Of a DNA stretch of 64,000 nucleotides, positions 24,782 to 35,860 are shown piece after piece (within the stretch, counting starts at the first letter, position 1; each line of letters begins with the position of its first letter). The DNA is from Solidesulfovibrio carbinolicus (GTDB taxonomy: Bacteria > Desulfobacterota > Desulfovibrionia > Desulfovibrionales > Desulfovibrionaceae), in NCBI RefSeq assembly GCF_004135975.1, contig NZ_CP026538.1, positions 1,302,001-1,366,000 of the forward strand. The letters run 5' to 3'. A program made the position numbers and the translations under genes. The notes beneath the pieces are model-generated. The model did not search any database. It was given only the letters and a program-made list of their open reading frames with translations, and had not been told where the DNA came from.

Positions 24782-27700
24782 CGGATCATCCCCGCGCCTG
24801 CGGGGAACACTTCTTCTGCCCCGCCATTTCGGCCTCGGCGTCCGGATCATCCCCGCGCCTGCGGGGAACACACGGCCAGCAGACCCAGGATGGCGACGAC
24901 CAGCGGATCATCCCCGCGCCTGCGGGGAACACCCCAGGGCGTGGGCGCGCTCCTGGCGCAGGGCCGGATCATCCCCGCGCCTGCGGGGAACACTAAAGCT
25001 CCCTCGTCCGGCCTCTCTCCCTGTCCGGATCATCCCCGCGCCTGCGGGGAACACTGCTCCGGCAGGCCTTCGACCCAGGCTTCCACCGGATCATCCCCGC
25101 GCCTGCGGGGAACACAAACCCACCCTGGCCGGGGGCGGGCGATGAGGCGGATCATCCCCGCGCCTGCGGGGAACACATGCGCTTGGCATAAGCCAGGGGC
25201 AAGTTTGACGGATCATCCCCGCGCCTGCGGGGAACACTCTTGCATCCTGGCCGAATAAGCGTCAGCCACCGGATCATCCCCGCGCCTGCGGGGAACACTC
25301 TTCGTCAATCCACCAAGGAAAGAAGTGGAACGGATCATCCCCGCGCCTGCGGGGAACACCTCGTTTCTGTCGAGGAGGTAGCGGATGTCGTCGGATCATC
25401 CCCGCGCCTGCGGGGAACACAGGAGTCGAGAAAGGCGGCCCTCGATGCCAATCGGATCATCCCCGCGCCTGCGGGGAACACTCATTTCCGGCGTGGCGTC
25501 CAAGATGGAGAGCCGGATCATCCCCGCGCCTGCGGGGAACATACGAGAAGACTATCGATCTTGAGGCTAAGGGTCGGATCATCCCCGCGCCTGCGGGGAA
25601 CACTCTCACCGGCCCCTGCGCCGCTATCCACGCCTCGGATCATCCCCGCGCCTGCGGGGAACACAAGGGCCTGTCCAAAGCCGTTGACGCCGGGGCCGGA
25701 TCATCCCCGCGCCTGCGGGGAACACGCATGACCCAGATAGAGGGGTCTGCCTCGGCGCGGATCATCCCCGCGCCTGCGGGGAACACCGCGCCGGGCTGAC
25801 CGAGAGGACCGGGGGCGGCGGATCATCCCCGCGCCTGCGGGGAACACGGATAGAACCCCATGCGCCCCCGGTAGATACCCGGATCATCCCCGCGCCTGCG
25901 GGGAACACTGATGCAGGGCGAAAAGGCCCGAGCGACGGCCCGGATCATCCCCGCGCCTGCGGGGAACACGGTAAACGTGATGGACTGCGGGACAAAAATG
26001 TCGGATCATCCCCGCGCCTGCGGGGAACACGCGCTGGAGCGAGACCCGTTGCCCGGTCAGGGCGGATCATCCCCGCGCCTGCGGGGAACACCAAGTCCAT
26101 CCGGGACATGCTCAAAGAATCGCCGGATCATCCCCGCGCCTGCGGGGAACACTCAGACACGGACCGGGCCGGGCGCATCACGGACGGATCATCCCCGCGC
26201 CTGCGGGGAACACGTCTGCCAGTAAAGTTCACACACTTCGCCGGCCGGATCATCCCCGCGCCTGCGGGGAACACGATGCAAATGCAATTAAGGCAAAAGA
26301 CCTTCCCGGATCATCCCCGCGCCTGCGGGGAACACAAACAGTTGGGAAACGATGCCAGAGACGTTTTCGGATCATCCCCGCGCCTGCGGGGAACACAGCT
26401 TGATCGTCACCGTGCCGGCGGCGTGGGCCGGATCATCCCCGCGCCTGCGGGGAACACGATTTTTATGAGGCCGTCGCCGTTAAGCAGGGCGGATCATCCC
26501 CGCGCCTGCGGGGAACACAGGCGAAGCACCATCGCCGTATGCGATCCGCCCGGATCATCCCCGCGCCTGCGGGGAACACTGGAATGGCGGCCAATGGACA
26601 CGAAAGGCCTCCGGATCATCCCCGCGCCTGCGGGGAACACTCCGCCGCCATTGCCGCCTTGACCGCCACCGGCGGATCATCCCCGCGCCTGCGGGGAACA
26701 CGGTGATCGGATCACGCCCGTGATGGCCTACATCGGATCATCCCCGCGCCTGCGGGGAACACGGCGTTTCTCGACCGGGAATCCTACCTTGGAGGGGATC
26801 ATCCCCGCGCCTGCGGGGAACACTGCGGTTTGTCAGGAGCGAAGGATATTGCGGCCGGATCATCCCCGCGCCTGCGGGGAACACTTTCGGCTATTGCTCA
26901 ATCATCTGCCGCAGACCGGATCATCCCCGCGCCTGCGGGGAACACTCGCTGGCGAGCTTGCTGGAATCAGCTATGCCCGGATCATCCCCGCGCCTGCGGG
27001 GAACACACAAAGAACTACCCGACGAGAAGACTATCGATCGGATCATCCCCGCGCCTGCGGGGAACACCCACGTCTCCTGCGCCACGCCCCAGGCCAGGAC
27101 GGATCATCCCCGCGCCTGCGGGGAACACGAGCCGGTGTAGACCACGTTCTGCGTGATGCGCGGATCATCCCCGCGCCTGCGGGGAACACGAGAAGAGTTC
27201 CAGCGGGCCACTACTGGTATTCGGATCATCCCCGCGCCTGCGGGGAACACGGGCGAACGTCTGGCGGCTGTGCGTTTTCGTGCGGATCATCCCCGCGCCT
27301 GCGGGGAACACTCGTTGATTTCCGCCCCCGTGGCCGTCGTGGCCGGATCATCCCCGCGCCTGCGGGGAACACTTGCAGTCGCCCACTATTTTGACGTTGG
27401 CGTTCGGATCATCCCCGCGCCTGCGGGGAACACATGCCGTGGAACCCGAACGGCACGACGCCTGCCGGATCATCCCCGCGCCTGCGGGGAACACAAGGGT
27501 TCCTCGTCCAGCGTCTGCTCCGCGATCGGATCATCCCCGCGCCTGCGGGGAACACGTGATGCGATAAACACGCTTGGCGTGGCCCGTCGGATCATCCCCG
27601 CGCCTGCGGGGAACACGCGGTTGCCCTGGCAAAGCTCAAGGTGCAGGCCGGATCATCCCCGCGCCTGCGGGGAACACCCATGGGCGTCGGCGACGGCATC

Positions 27701-29385
27701 CCGGAAGACCGGATCATCCCCGCGCCTGCGGGGAACACGCGTTCGGCCGGCCCGGGTTCATCGTGTTGACCGGATCATCCCCGCGCCTGCGGGGAACACA
27801 CCGGATAGACCAAACCCGTCACCCGCGTCGGCGGATCATCCCCGCGCCTGCGGGGAACACTCGTTGCTCACCTCGGCCGGGGCCGATCCGCCCGGATCAT
27901 CCCCGCGCCTGCGGGGAACACGGCGTCTTGGCGCGTGTTGGCGTCTAAGGCGTCGGATCATCCCCGCGCCTGCGGGGAACACCGCCGAAAAGTCGCGCCC
28001 ACCCTCCGCGAACACGGATCATCCCCGCGCCTGCGGGGAACACGACATTCACAGTAAAATAACCAACCGTAAGGCCGGATCATCCCCGCGCCTGCGGGGA
28101 ACACCCGAAGCCCTGGCCCTGCACCAGCGCGGATTACGGATCATCCCCGCGCCTGCGGGGAACACCGCCATATCCCTGGCCGGATCGGGTATTTCAACGG
28201 ATCATCCCCGCGCCTGCGGGGAACACGCGAACTCGGCCGTCTCGGTAGAGGGCGCGGGCGGATCATCCCCGCGCCTGCGGGGAACACCTCGGCGGCCACG
28301 CGGGCAAAGGCGGCACGGGCGGATCATCCCCGCGCCTGCGGGGAACACTAAAAATCCAGACAGATAACCTTACCCCGTCCCGGATCATCCCCGCGCCTGC
28401 GGGGAACACTGGATTTCCGGGGTCAGCGTCCCCGTAGCGGGCGGATCATCCCCGCGCCTGCGGGGAACACGCCAGGGCCGGGGGCGTCATCGTCGTGGGG
28501 GACGGATCATCCCCGCGCCTGCGGGGAACACTCTCGTGGTCGGCATGATCTCCGGGCGTCCAGCGGATCATCCCCGCGCCTGCGGGGAACACAGCTTGCC
28601 GGTGCGGATAGCCTCGGCGTTACGCGGATCATCCCCGCGCCTGCGGGGAACACTTAGAGTCGTTAAATTTTGGGTGCGTCTCTGCCGGATCATCCCCGCG
28701 CCTGCGGGGAACACGAAAACGTGTAGCCTGACCCAACGAGCACGACCGGATCATCCCCGCGCCTGCGGGGAACACCTGGAAATGGCGCACAACGACGGCG
28801 CACAGGTCGGATCATCCCCGCGCCTGCGGGGAACACGGCGTTTTTCTTTCTCGCAAACGTGATGAGGACGGATCATCCCCGCGCCTGCGGGGAACACTGC
28901 GGCCATGCCGCCGTGTTTGCGGAGGATCGCGGATCATCCCCGCGCCTGCGGGGAACACGCGGGCCAAGTCCAGTGCCTCGTTTGTGATTGCGGATCATCC
29001 CCGCGCCTGCGGGGAACACTTGAGGACATTTTCACCCGCCGCCGTGAGGAGCGGATCATCCCCGCGCCTGCGGGGAACACTCAAGGCGACGATCGCCGCC
29101 CTGGGCGAGCAGCGGATCATCCCCGCGCCTGCGGGGAACACTCTCTTCACAGGGCAGGGACCGACCACGCTTGCGGATCATCCCCGCGCCTGCGGGGAAC
29201 ACATGTGGGCTCCTTGAGTAAGTCAGCAGCGGCACGGATCATCCCCGCGCCTGCGGGGAACACAAGACCATGGCTGGCGTGTGCGGCATGTTGGCCGGAT
29301 CATCCCCGCGCCTGCGGGGAACACGTAGACGGCGTTGCCCAGGTGGTTTATCCTGTCGGATCATCCCCGCGCCTGCGGGGAACAC

Positions 29386-29475
29386 TGGTACGCCAGAACC
29401 CTGAATCCACAGATGTTTTTCAACATCTAGGAAGCTACCGAATACACTTTATAAATTGTCAATGAACGCAATTGG
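29386..29475 (-). promoter_or_regulatory. CRISPR leader
   Basis: Ninety bp between the last repeat and the cas2 stop. It is AT-richer than the flanks. On the crRNA strand it contains TTGACA (29462-29457), TATAAA (29453-29448) and a 7-bp inverted repeat AGATGTT-TTTC-AACATCT (29411-29428). The two promoter-like hexamers are too close to pair with each other, so the exact start is not settled. Confidence 0.75.
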
Positions 29476-30667
<1,192 letters not shown>

Positions 30668-30671
30668 GGCG

Positions 30672-31307
30672 TCAGGCCCGCCGGACCAGCATCAAGCCGC
30701 AGCCCAGCCCCTTGGCCGGGCCAACGCCTGTGAACAACGCACCAAGCGCCTTGTCGGGGTCGCAGACCTGGGCAAATCCGGCAAAATCCAGCGTTCCCAG
30801 GGTCACTTTGCGGCCGTCGCGCCAATACTGGCGTTTGGTGTAGCTTTCGACCACAAGACTCAAATCCTCGAAGCAAAGCCCGAGTTCCGCTTGTCGAGCC
30901 AGCAGCCACTTGCCCCCGCACTCCTGGGCCAGGACCGCGCGCGGCGGCGGTTCGACGCCAGCGGCCTGAAAGCGTTTGCGCGCGTCCTGCACCACGTCGA
31001 AACGGTCCTGGCCGCCGTCTTCCCGCTGGCGTTTGACCACGGCATTGGCCCGCAGCGAGACATAAAGCCTGTCGCCCTCGGCCAGTTTCGGTGCGTACGG
31101 TTTGACGGCCAGCCGCCAAACGCCTTTGCGGTCCACAGGCTCGCGGGCCGACACGGCCAGATAGTTCTCGGCGTCGATCTCCCGGAACAGGAAATCACGC
31201 TTGCGGTCCGGCCTGTCGGCGAAAAGCTCCCACAAGGCCTGATGCGCGTCGTAGACGTTTTTGAAAATGGCTTCCTTGGTGCGCAGTTGCAGCTTAGCAA
31301 GAAACAT
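30672..31307 (-). CDS. cas6e: Cas6e (Cse3/CasE) crRNA endonuclease
   Basis: The 211-residue protein has Tyr19 and His22 near the N-terminus (NVYDAHQALW), with the three-residue spacing of the catalytic pair known from Cas6e, and a C-terminal Gly-rich loop GVGPAKGLGCGLMLV. It cleaves at the base of the repeat hairpin and stays on the 3' end of the crRNA in Cascade. It overlaps cas5 by 14 bp, so translation is coupled. Confidence 0.95.
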   Translation of the reverse strand: MFLAKLQLRTKEAIFKNVYDAHQALWELFADRPDRKRDFLFREIDAENYLAVSAREPVDRKGVWRLAVKPYAPKLAEGDRLYVSLRANAVVKRQREDGGQDRFDVVQDARKRFQAAGVEPPPRAVLAQECGGKWLLARQAELGLCFEDLSLVVESYTKRQYWRDGRKVTLGTLDFAGFAQVCDPDKALGALFTGVGPAKGLGCGLMLVRRA

Positions 31308-32094
31308 GGCCGGCCTCCTTGTCCTTGTCCCGGGGGGTGACCACGCCGGGCGCGGTCACCCCGGCCACGGCCCGGCGTTCCTCAAAAAGCCGCCGCCCAT
31401 GCTGCACCGTGCGGTCGCGCACCAGCGGCCGGTTGGTCACCTTTTCGAGAGTGAGGGCGTCGTTGTTGTCGGCATAGACCACGGCAGGGGTAGAAGGTTT
31501 GCGCCCTGTTGGGAAAGCCAGGCGGCTTAGCGGGTAATCGGCCAGCGCCGCTTCCAGGTTGTCGTAATCCCCGACGCGCGGCGCGAAGGGCAGCGACGGC
31601 GGGCAGCATTTGCGGCCAAGGTAGGGGGGCAGGACCGGTCGCCGCAGGGCTTCGGCCAGTTCCTCCAGGCTGTGGGGCGCGGCCGGGCCGGTCGAGGGCT
31701 TGGCGGCCGGAGTCAGGCAGGCCGTGAAATGCGCGTCGCACAGGTAACCCCGTCTGGACAGGACGGTATAAGGCGGCTCGTCGATGCCGAGCAGACCGCC
31801 GAGTTCGTCGGCGCGGGTGCGGTAGACGCGTTTGCTTTTTTCCGGCGGCGTCTGGATGGTGTGGTAATCCAGGAGTTGCGTCCCTGGCGCGTCCACCCGC
31901 ACGGCCAGGGCGTAGCCGTCGGACAAGGCGGCCAGGCGCGTTTCCTCATGGCGGCGGATGCCCAGGCAGGCGGCCAGCAGCCCGAACACGGCCGAGCGCG
32001 TGGGCAGGCTGGCGCTTGGCCGCACCTCGCCCACGGCCACAAGCCCGTAAGCGGCCAACATGCCGTAGAGTTGGAAGGTGAGGTAACGGGCCAT
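31294..32094 (-). CDS. cas5: Cas5e (CasD), Cascade subunit
   Basis: The 266-residue protein starts MARYLTFQLYGMLAAYG and includes RPSASLPTRSAVFGLLAACLGI, the Cas5e N-terminal RAMP motif, with a C-terminal region that is short and basic-acidic. It binds the 5' handle of the crRNA. It begins 3 bp after cas7. Nothing unusual is seen. Confidence 0.95.
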   Translation of the reverse strand: MARYLTFQLYGMLAAYGLVAVGEVRPSASLPTRSAVFGLLAACLGIRRHEETRLAALSDGYALAVRVDAPGTQLLDYHTIQTPPEKSKRVYRTRADELGGLLGIDEPPYTVLSRRGYLCDAHFTACLTPAAKPSTGPAAPHSLEELAEALRRPVLPPYLGRKCCPPSLPFAPRVGDYDNLEAALADYPLSRLAFPTGRKPSTPAVVYADNNDALTLEKVTNRPLVRDRTVQHGRRLFEERRAVAGVTAPGVVTPRDKDKEAGHVSC

Positions 32095-32097
32095 GGC

Positions 32098-33255
32098 CTA
32101 CTCCGCCACAAAGGCGGCCAACTCGGCCAGGGAGCCTTCCCCGGTGAAGACATTGAAGCACTTCGGCGGGAGCGTTTGTCCGTAGATCTTGTCCATGTTT
32201 GCTTTGGTTTTGACCAACCGGCCAATGGCTGTTTCGCCGATGTTGCCGTCGTGTTCCTCTTCTGTTTCGCCCACGGGCTTGAGGAAGGCCAGGGAGAGGT
32301 TGCGCGGCGTGTCGTCGCCTTTTTCGGCCAGGGCGTAGCAGGCGTAGGCGCGGGAAGCGTAGCTGGCCTGCTTGCCTGTCGGAGCCACGGTGCAGGCGGC
32401 GGCGGTCAGCGCCGCCAGGGCTTTTTGGACAAGCGCCGCATCGCCTCCGAGGTTTTCGGCCAGCAGTTCCCGGTCGATGCAGATATACAGGTAGTACAGA
32501 CCGGCCCCGAATTCCGAGACCCCCATGTGGCCGGCTCCGGCGTCGTCGCGGTTGAGGTCGTCGACGGCGGTGAAGAAGTCGTCCTCGGCCACGGCCCGAT
32601 GCACGGTGACGGCGTGGGCCACCTGCACGGCGGCTTCGACGTTGAACCGGGCGCTGGCGGCGAGCATCCGGCCGAACATGGCGATGTCGGCGGCCTTGGC
32701 GTCGCTGCGCAGGAGGGAAAGCGCCTCGCCGGCCGGGGTTTTGCCCGAGGCGCGGCAGGCCTTAGTCAGTTCGGCCACGGCTTGGCGTTCTTCCTGGCTC
32801 ACATGGGCGAGCTGTTCGATCTCCAGGGATTCGAGCAAGGCTTCGCGTGTTTTGACCGGATCGGTTTCCTTGTCGCCCTTGGGGTCGTATTCCTTTTTGA
32901 CCTTGCCGAAGACGCCGGCGATGGTGCGGGCAATTTCCATGGCCGGTTTTTCCTTAAGGGTAGGCAGGCCGCCCGTAGCGTCGGGATCGTCCCACACGGC
33001 GTCGAGGTCGGCCCCCTGGGTCAGGGCGCAATAAACTTTGCGGCCGAGTTCCTTGGTGCGCACGCCCAGGTGTTCCTTACCCAGGGTCGCCTTGAAGGTA
33101 TCGGAGGTGCGCCAGGCGCGCTTGAGGCTCTGGGAGGAGACCCGCAGCCGGTTGGCCTCGCCAAAGCGCATCGACTTGGGCGCGCCCAGGTCGTCGCGGT
33201 TGAGATTGGCGGCCGGGTAGCTGGTCAGGATATGGAGCTGGATGAATCGGGACAT
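32098..33255 (-). CDS. cas7: Cas7e (CasC/Cse4), Cascade backbone
   Basis: The 385-residue protein begins RFIQLHILTSYPAANLNRDD and has RLRVSSQSLKRAWR, both diagnostic of Cas7e. Six copies form the crRNA backbone of Cascade. It is slightly longer than E. coli CasC (363) because of an insert around residues 120-150 (EYDPKGDKETDPVKT). It follows cse2 by 13 bp. Confidence 0.96.
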   Translation of the reverse strand: MSRFIQLHILTSYPAANLNRDDLGAPKSMRFGEANRLRVSSQSLKRAWRTSDTFKATLGKEHLGVRTKELGRKVYCALTQGADLDAVWDDPDATGGLPTLKEKPAMEIARTIAGVFGKVKKEYDPKGDKETDPVKTREALLESLEIEQLAHVSQEERQAVAELTKACRASGKTPAGEALSLLRSDAKAADIAMFGRMLAASARFNVEAAVQVAHAVTVHRAVAEDDFFTAVDDLNRDDAGAGHMGVSEFGAGLYYLYICIDRELLAENLGGDAALVQKALAALTAAACTVAPTGKQASYASRAYACYALAEKGDDTPRNLSLAFLKPVGETEEEHDGNIGETAIGRLVKTKANMDKIYGQTLPPKCFNVFTGEGSLAELAAFVAE

Positions 33256-33268
33256 GGCGATTTCTCCC

Positions 33269-33793
33269 TTATCTTTTGGCAGGTCGGTTGACGTAGTATT
33301 GAATAGCCCAGGCGCGGCGGGTTTTGTCGGTCCAATCGGACGCTCCGGTCACGAGACTGCGCAACTCGGCCGTGCCGCCGAGGTAGGCGACGAGCCGGCG
33401 CAGCATGAGAAACAGGTCGTCCGGGTCGGTTGTGGCCAGCAGTTTTTTAAAGCGCGGGTCGCGCACGGATTCCTGTCCCGATTCGATCGGGGCGAGCTGG
33501 CGGGCAAAATGGCCTTCAGCCAGCAGGGTGCGCACATGCGCCAGCACGCCCACGGCCCGGGCCAGTCTGGCGGCGTCCTTGGGCTCCATCTCGACGCCGG
33601 CGGCTTTCAGCAGCGGCAACAGGCCTCGCTGGTAGTCGGGCGAGACGAAGACCTCGTCGGGGGTCTTGGCCCGGCGCAATCTGGCCCTTGCCCCCCGGTT
33701 GTCGTTAAGGCTCGCCCACCATTTGCGCAGCTCGGCCCAAAAGGCGGCGCTTGGCGGCTCATCGCCGTAGAGCAGGGATTGGAGCGTGGTCAC
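33269..33793 (-). CDS. cse2: Cse2 (CasB), Cascade small subunit
   Basis: The 174-residue form starts with GTG at 33793, preceded by a strong AAGGAGG site 8 bp upstream and overlapping the cse1 stop (GTGA); the longer ATG frame to 33838 lies in cse1 and has no ribosome site. The protein is all-helical with the Cse2 pattern FWAELRKWWASLNDNRGARARLRRA. Two copies form the belly of Cascade. Confidence 0.93.
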   Translation of the reverse strand: MTTLQSLLYGDEPPSAAFWAELRKWWASLNDNRGARARLRRAKTPDEVFVSPDYQRGLLPLLKAAGVEMEPKDAARLARAVGVLAHVRTLLAEGHFARQLAPIESGQESVRDPRFKKLLATTDPDDLFLMLRRLVAYLGGTAELRSLVTGASDWTDKTRRAWAIQYYVNRPAKR

Positions 33794-35442
33794 GGTTTCG
33801 CCTCCTTTTTGGGCGTGATGCCGAGGATTTTCGAGCAACTGACAAAGGTGTAGGCCCGCATCCGATTGAGCGCCGCGTAGATCTGCCGGGCTTTGCGAGG
33901 CGTTGTGCCGCCGTCTTCGGCGACGGCGGCGAAGATGGCTCCGATGGCAGCCAGGAGCGTGTCGCGCCAGCCGACAGCAATAGCGGCGAGGGCATCCTCG
34001 TCGTCCGGCGCATCCAGAACCGCGCGGGCGGCCGCATAAAACGCTGTTTCCGTCTCGGCCCAGAACCGGGCCTCGACCACGGTCAACAACGTTGCATCGG
34101 GTTTGGGCTTTTGGCCGTTTTCCGAGAAGAGCGCTTCATGCACGGCCCGGCGCAGATTGCCGCAGGCTTCTTCCGCCGCCTTGATCAGCGGCGCGACCTC
34201 GCCAATGAACCGTTTGGCCTCGCGTCCCTTGAGGTCGTAGATGGGATATTCGCCCTCGCACCAGTTGCGCGCCTTCATGTTGTCCATGTCCCAGCCGAAG
34301 GTGCGCAGCCGGGCGGGCGTTTGCTGCTCGGGCGGCGAAGCGTCCCGGTAGTGGCTGACGACCTGGGCCGGCAGGACAGATTTCTTGTCGTCCATGGCTC
34401 CATAAACGAAGCCCAGCCACTGGTTGTAGGCGCGGCCTTCGCTTTCGCCCTTGATGGTCAGGGGCTCCTTGCCCGGCCCCTGGTCGCGGTAGGGAGTCAG
34501 CGGATGCCGCCAGCCGTCGCCGTAGTTGTTGCCGTAGTTTTTGGTCCAGTATTGGCGCACGAAGACGTTGCCTGTCTGGCCGCACACCGGGCAGGCCGAA
34601 GGCGCGTCGTCGGTTTGGGTGGCAAGCACGATGCGCCGGGGCATGGCCCAGTAGTGGTGCAGGAAGTGCATGCCGTCGCGGTGGACTTCACTGCCCTTGG
34701 CCGTGCTGTCGCGGGTGGCGGCCAGCCAGGGGAAGACCGCGCCGGGCAGGGCGGCGGCCTCGGCCGGCAGGGCTTCGACGCCGGCCGCATCCAGGGGCAG
34801 CACGTTGGCCCAGACGGTTTTCCAGAGCGAATCGTCAAGCATGACAAGGGTTGTCAGCGGCCCCCCGCCGCGCAGGGAGACACGGTGCCCGGCCCCGCCC
34901 GCTGGGGCGTAGGTCTGTAAGGCGGCTAGGGCGGCGGCGGCGCAGGCCGGGCACAGGCTTTGGGGCGGCTGGTCGCGTTTGATGAAGAAGTCGCTGTTGT
35001 TTTTTGTGGCGTTCTCGCCGGGCGAATCCATGAGCAGCGCGCCCACCGGGGACGGTTCCTTGGCCTCGGCTTCAGTGAGGGTGAAATCCTGGAGAAAGCG
35101 CGGCCGGTCGCCGAAAAGGTTGAAGAAGGGGACAAGCGGTGCAAAGGCAGCCTTGAGGGCCTCGGGCGCATAGGCGTCAGGGGCGAGGTGGGGTTGGGAA
35201 CCGCTGAATCCGAGCCGCCATTTTCGGATATCGGCCGGGGGCAGGGCGGTTTGCACGAGGCCGACGAGCAGTTCGAGCAGCGCGCCTTTGAAGTCGGGGC
35301 GCGGCGTATCGATGTCGGCGATGGCTTGCTCTGGCGATCCGTCGCCAGGATCGGTGATGCGCCAGGGCGGGATACGCAGGCGCGTCCCGTCGACCCGGCG
35401 AACCGGAATCCAGTCTTGCGTCAGAAGATTGAAAGCGGGCAT
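33790..35442 (-). CDS. cse1: Cas8e (Cse1/CasA), PAM-reading large subunit
   Basis: The 550-residue protein starts FNLLTQDWIPVRRVDGT, the Cse1 signature, and has two CxxC pairs (LCPACA at about 166 and CPVCG at about 290) that fit the zinc site of Cse1. It recognises the PAM and recruits Cas3. The ATG at 35442 is separated from cas3 by 600 bp that hold a small regulatory module (separate entries). It is the first gene of the cse1-cse2-cas7-cas5-cas6e-cas1-cas2 operon. Confidence 0.95.
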   Translation of the reverse strand: MPAFNLLTQDWIPVRRVDGTRLRIPPWRITDPGDGSPEQAIADIDTPRPDFKGALLELLVGLVQTALPPADIRKWRLGFSGSQPHLAPDAYAPEALKAAFAPLVPFFNLFGDRPRFLQDFTLTEAEAKEPSPVGALLMDSPGENATKNNSDFFIKRDQPPQSLCPACAAAALAALQTYAPAGGAGHRVSLRGGGPLTTLVMLDDSLWKTVWANVLPLDAAGVEALPAEAAALPGAVFPWLAATRDSTAKGSEVHRDGMHFLHHYWAMPRRIVLATQTDDAPSACPVCGQTGNVFVRQYWTKNYGNNYGDGWRHPLTPYRDQGPGKEPLTIKGESEGRAYNQWLGFVYGAMDDKKSVLPAQVVSHYRDASPPEQQTPARLRTFGWDMDNMKARNWCEGEYPIYDLKGREAKRFIGEVAPLIKAAEEACGNLRRAVHEALFSENGQKPKPDATLLTVVEARFWAETETAFYAAARAVLDAPDDEDALAAIAVGWRDTLLAAIGAIFAAVAEDGGTTPRKARQIYAALNRMRAYTFVSCSKILGITPKKEAKP

Positions 35443-35516
35443 TGGTTTTTCGCTCCACGAGTTCGTGTTTTCTATATGAATACATAATAATCAAGGCGGT
35501 TGCCAGCCCGAACGGC

Positions 35517-35540
35517 AAAACGAGAAAGCCCGTCCGGGCT
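35517..35540 (-). terminator. Terminator of the small peptide gene
   Basis: On the minus strand, AGCCCG-GA-CGGGCT (35540-35527) is followed by TTCTCGTTTT. It separates the small ORF at 35549-35650 from cse1 and supports a leftward transcript ending here. Confidence 0.65.
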
Positions 35541-35548
35541 GGCGGGGG

Positions 35549-35650
35549 TTAGAGGAGCGATATTATGACGATGATGAGGAGCACGATCAGTCTCTCTCCG
35601 GAGGTGGAGAGAGCGAGAAATAAGATCCGCTTGGTACGATGGCATGCCAT
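35549..35650 (-). CDS. 33-aa hydrophobic peptide, toxin candidate (CreT-like)
   Basis: The ORF starts at ATG 35650 with GGGGGA 7 bp upstream and ends at TAA 35549-35551. The peptide begins MACHRTKRILFLAL, basic then hydrophobic, and ends with LIVLLIIVIISLL, which resembles the membrane helix of small type I toxins. A promoter (35804-35832), a structured 5' UTR and a terminator frame it as a separate unit. The promoter overlaps a site that the degenerate CRISPR guide at 35861-35950 could target. It is therefore a candidate for a Cascade-repressed toxin. Nothing proves translation or toxicity; a 39-codon frame on the opposite strand (35565-35684) is an alternative. Confidence 0.5.
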   Translation of the reverse strand: MACHRTKRILFLALSTSGERLIVLLIIVIISLL

Positions 35651-35767
35651 AAGGGCATCCCCCTTTGCGCGTGTGCGCAGGTAAGGGATTAAGGGTTTGC
35701 CTCGGCACGGACGAATTGCTAGTGAATGATTGCTAGCTGTTCACGAGCATCAAGCCGTGGAAGGCGT

Positions 35768-35795
35768 CGGTTGGGCGTGTGGCTACGCCCAACCG
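35768..35795 (-). other. Strong 5' UTR hairpin
   Basis: A perfect 11-bp stem (CGGTTGGGCGT at 35768-35778 with ACGCCCAACCG at 35785-35795) and 6-nt loop lies at the predicted 5' end of the small-peptide mRNA. It is not followed by a T-run, so it is not a terminator. 5' stem-loops often stabilise toxin mRNAs. Confidence 0.6.
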
Positions 35796-35803
35796 GCAAT
35801 TGC

Positions 35804-35832
35804 TAGATAGGATAACTGGAGTTTGTTTGCAA
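35804..35832 (-). promoter_or_regulatory. Promoter of the small peptide gene
   Basis: On the minus strand, TTGCAA (35832-35827) and TATCTA (35809-35804) are separated by exactly 17 bp. Transcription would start near 35797, at the UTR hairpin. The -35 hexamer lies inside the 32-bp protospacer-like region 35820-35851. Confidence 0.5.
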
Positions 35833-35834
35833 TA

Positions 35835-35854
35835 GGCGCTGTAGCTACAAACTT
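35835..35854 (-). promoter_or_regulatory. PAM-flanked target of the degenerate CRISPR guide
   Basis: On the minus strand the site reads AAG followed by TTTGTAGCTACAGCGCC. The pseudo-spacer at 35890-35921 begins TTTGTGGCCACAGCGCC. So 15 of the first 17 bases agree; mismatches are only at positions 6 and 9. In type I-E Cascade, position 6 is flipped out and does not pair, and the seed is 1-5, 7 and 8. AAG is the canonical PAM. Confidence 0.65.
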
Positions 35855-35860
35855 AATTTT

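Larger units (their letters stand above)
21299..29385 (-). CRISPR. Type I-E CRISPR array, 130 repeats
   Basis: Counting repeat starts gives 130 copies of a 29-bp repeat at a 61-bp period (32-bp spacers; one 33 and a few 31 by the boundary used). The plus strand shows CGGATCATCCCC...GGGGAACAC, so the crRNA sense is the minus strand (repeat ending GATGATCCG, matching the E. coli type I-E handle form). The leader and cas2 lie at the right end. The left-most repeat (21299) has a degenerate start, as expected for the leader-distal end. The first 15 repeats (21299-22154) carry TCCG in the centre and the other 115 carry CCTG. The regular pattern is broken once, by an insertion at 23524-23745. Confidence 0.98.

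Noticed and set aside
21299-29385. Self-targeting spacers against the prophage in this window
   Set aside because: I compared several spacers by eye with 1-17.6 kb and saw no match; the comparison was not exhaustive, so no claim is made.
21221-29465. Many long plus-strand ORFs across the array with recurring RIIPAPAGNT and GSSPRLRGT
   Set aside because: They are translations of the CRISPR repeat in three frames; the 61-bp period, not a coding constraint, keeps them open.
35565-35684. 39-codon plus-strand ORF with an AGAGGAG site in the cas3-cse1 gap
   Set aside because: The promoter, 5' hairpin and terminator in this gap are all oriented on the minus strand, so the minus-strand hydrophobic ORF is preferred; the plus-strand ORF is not excluded.
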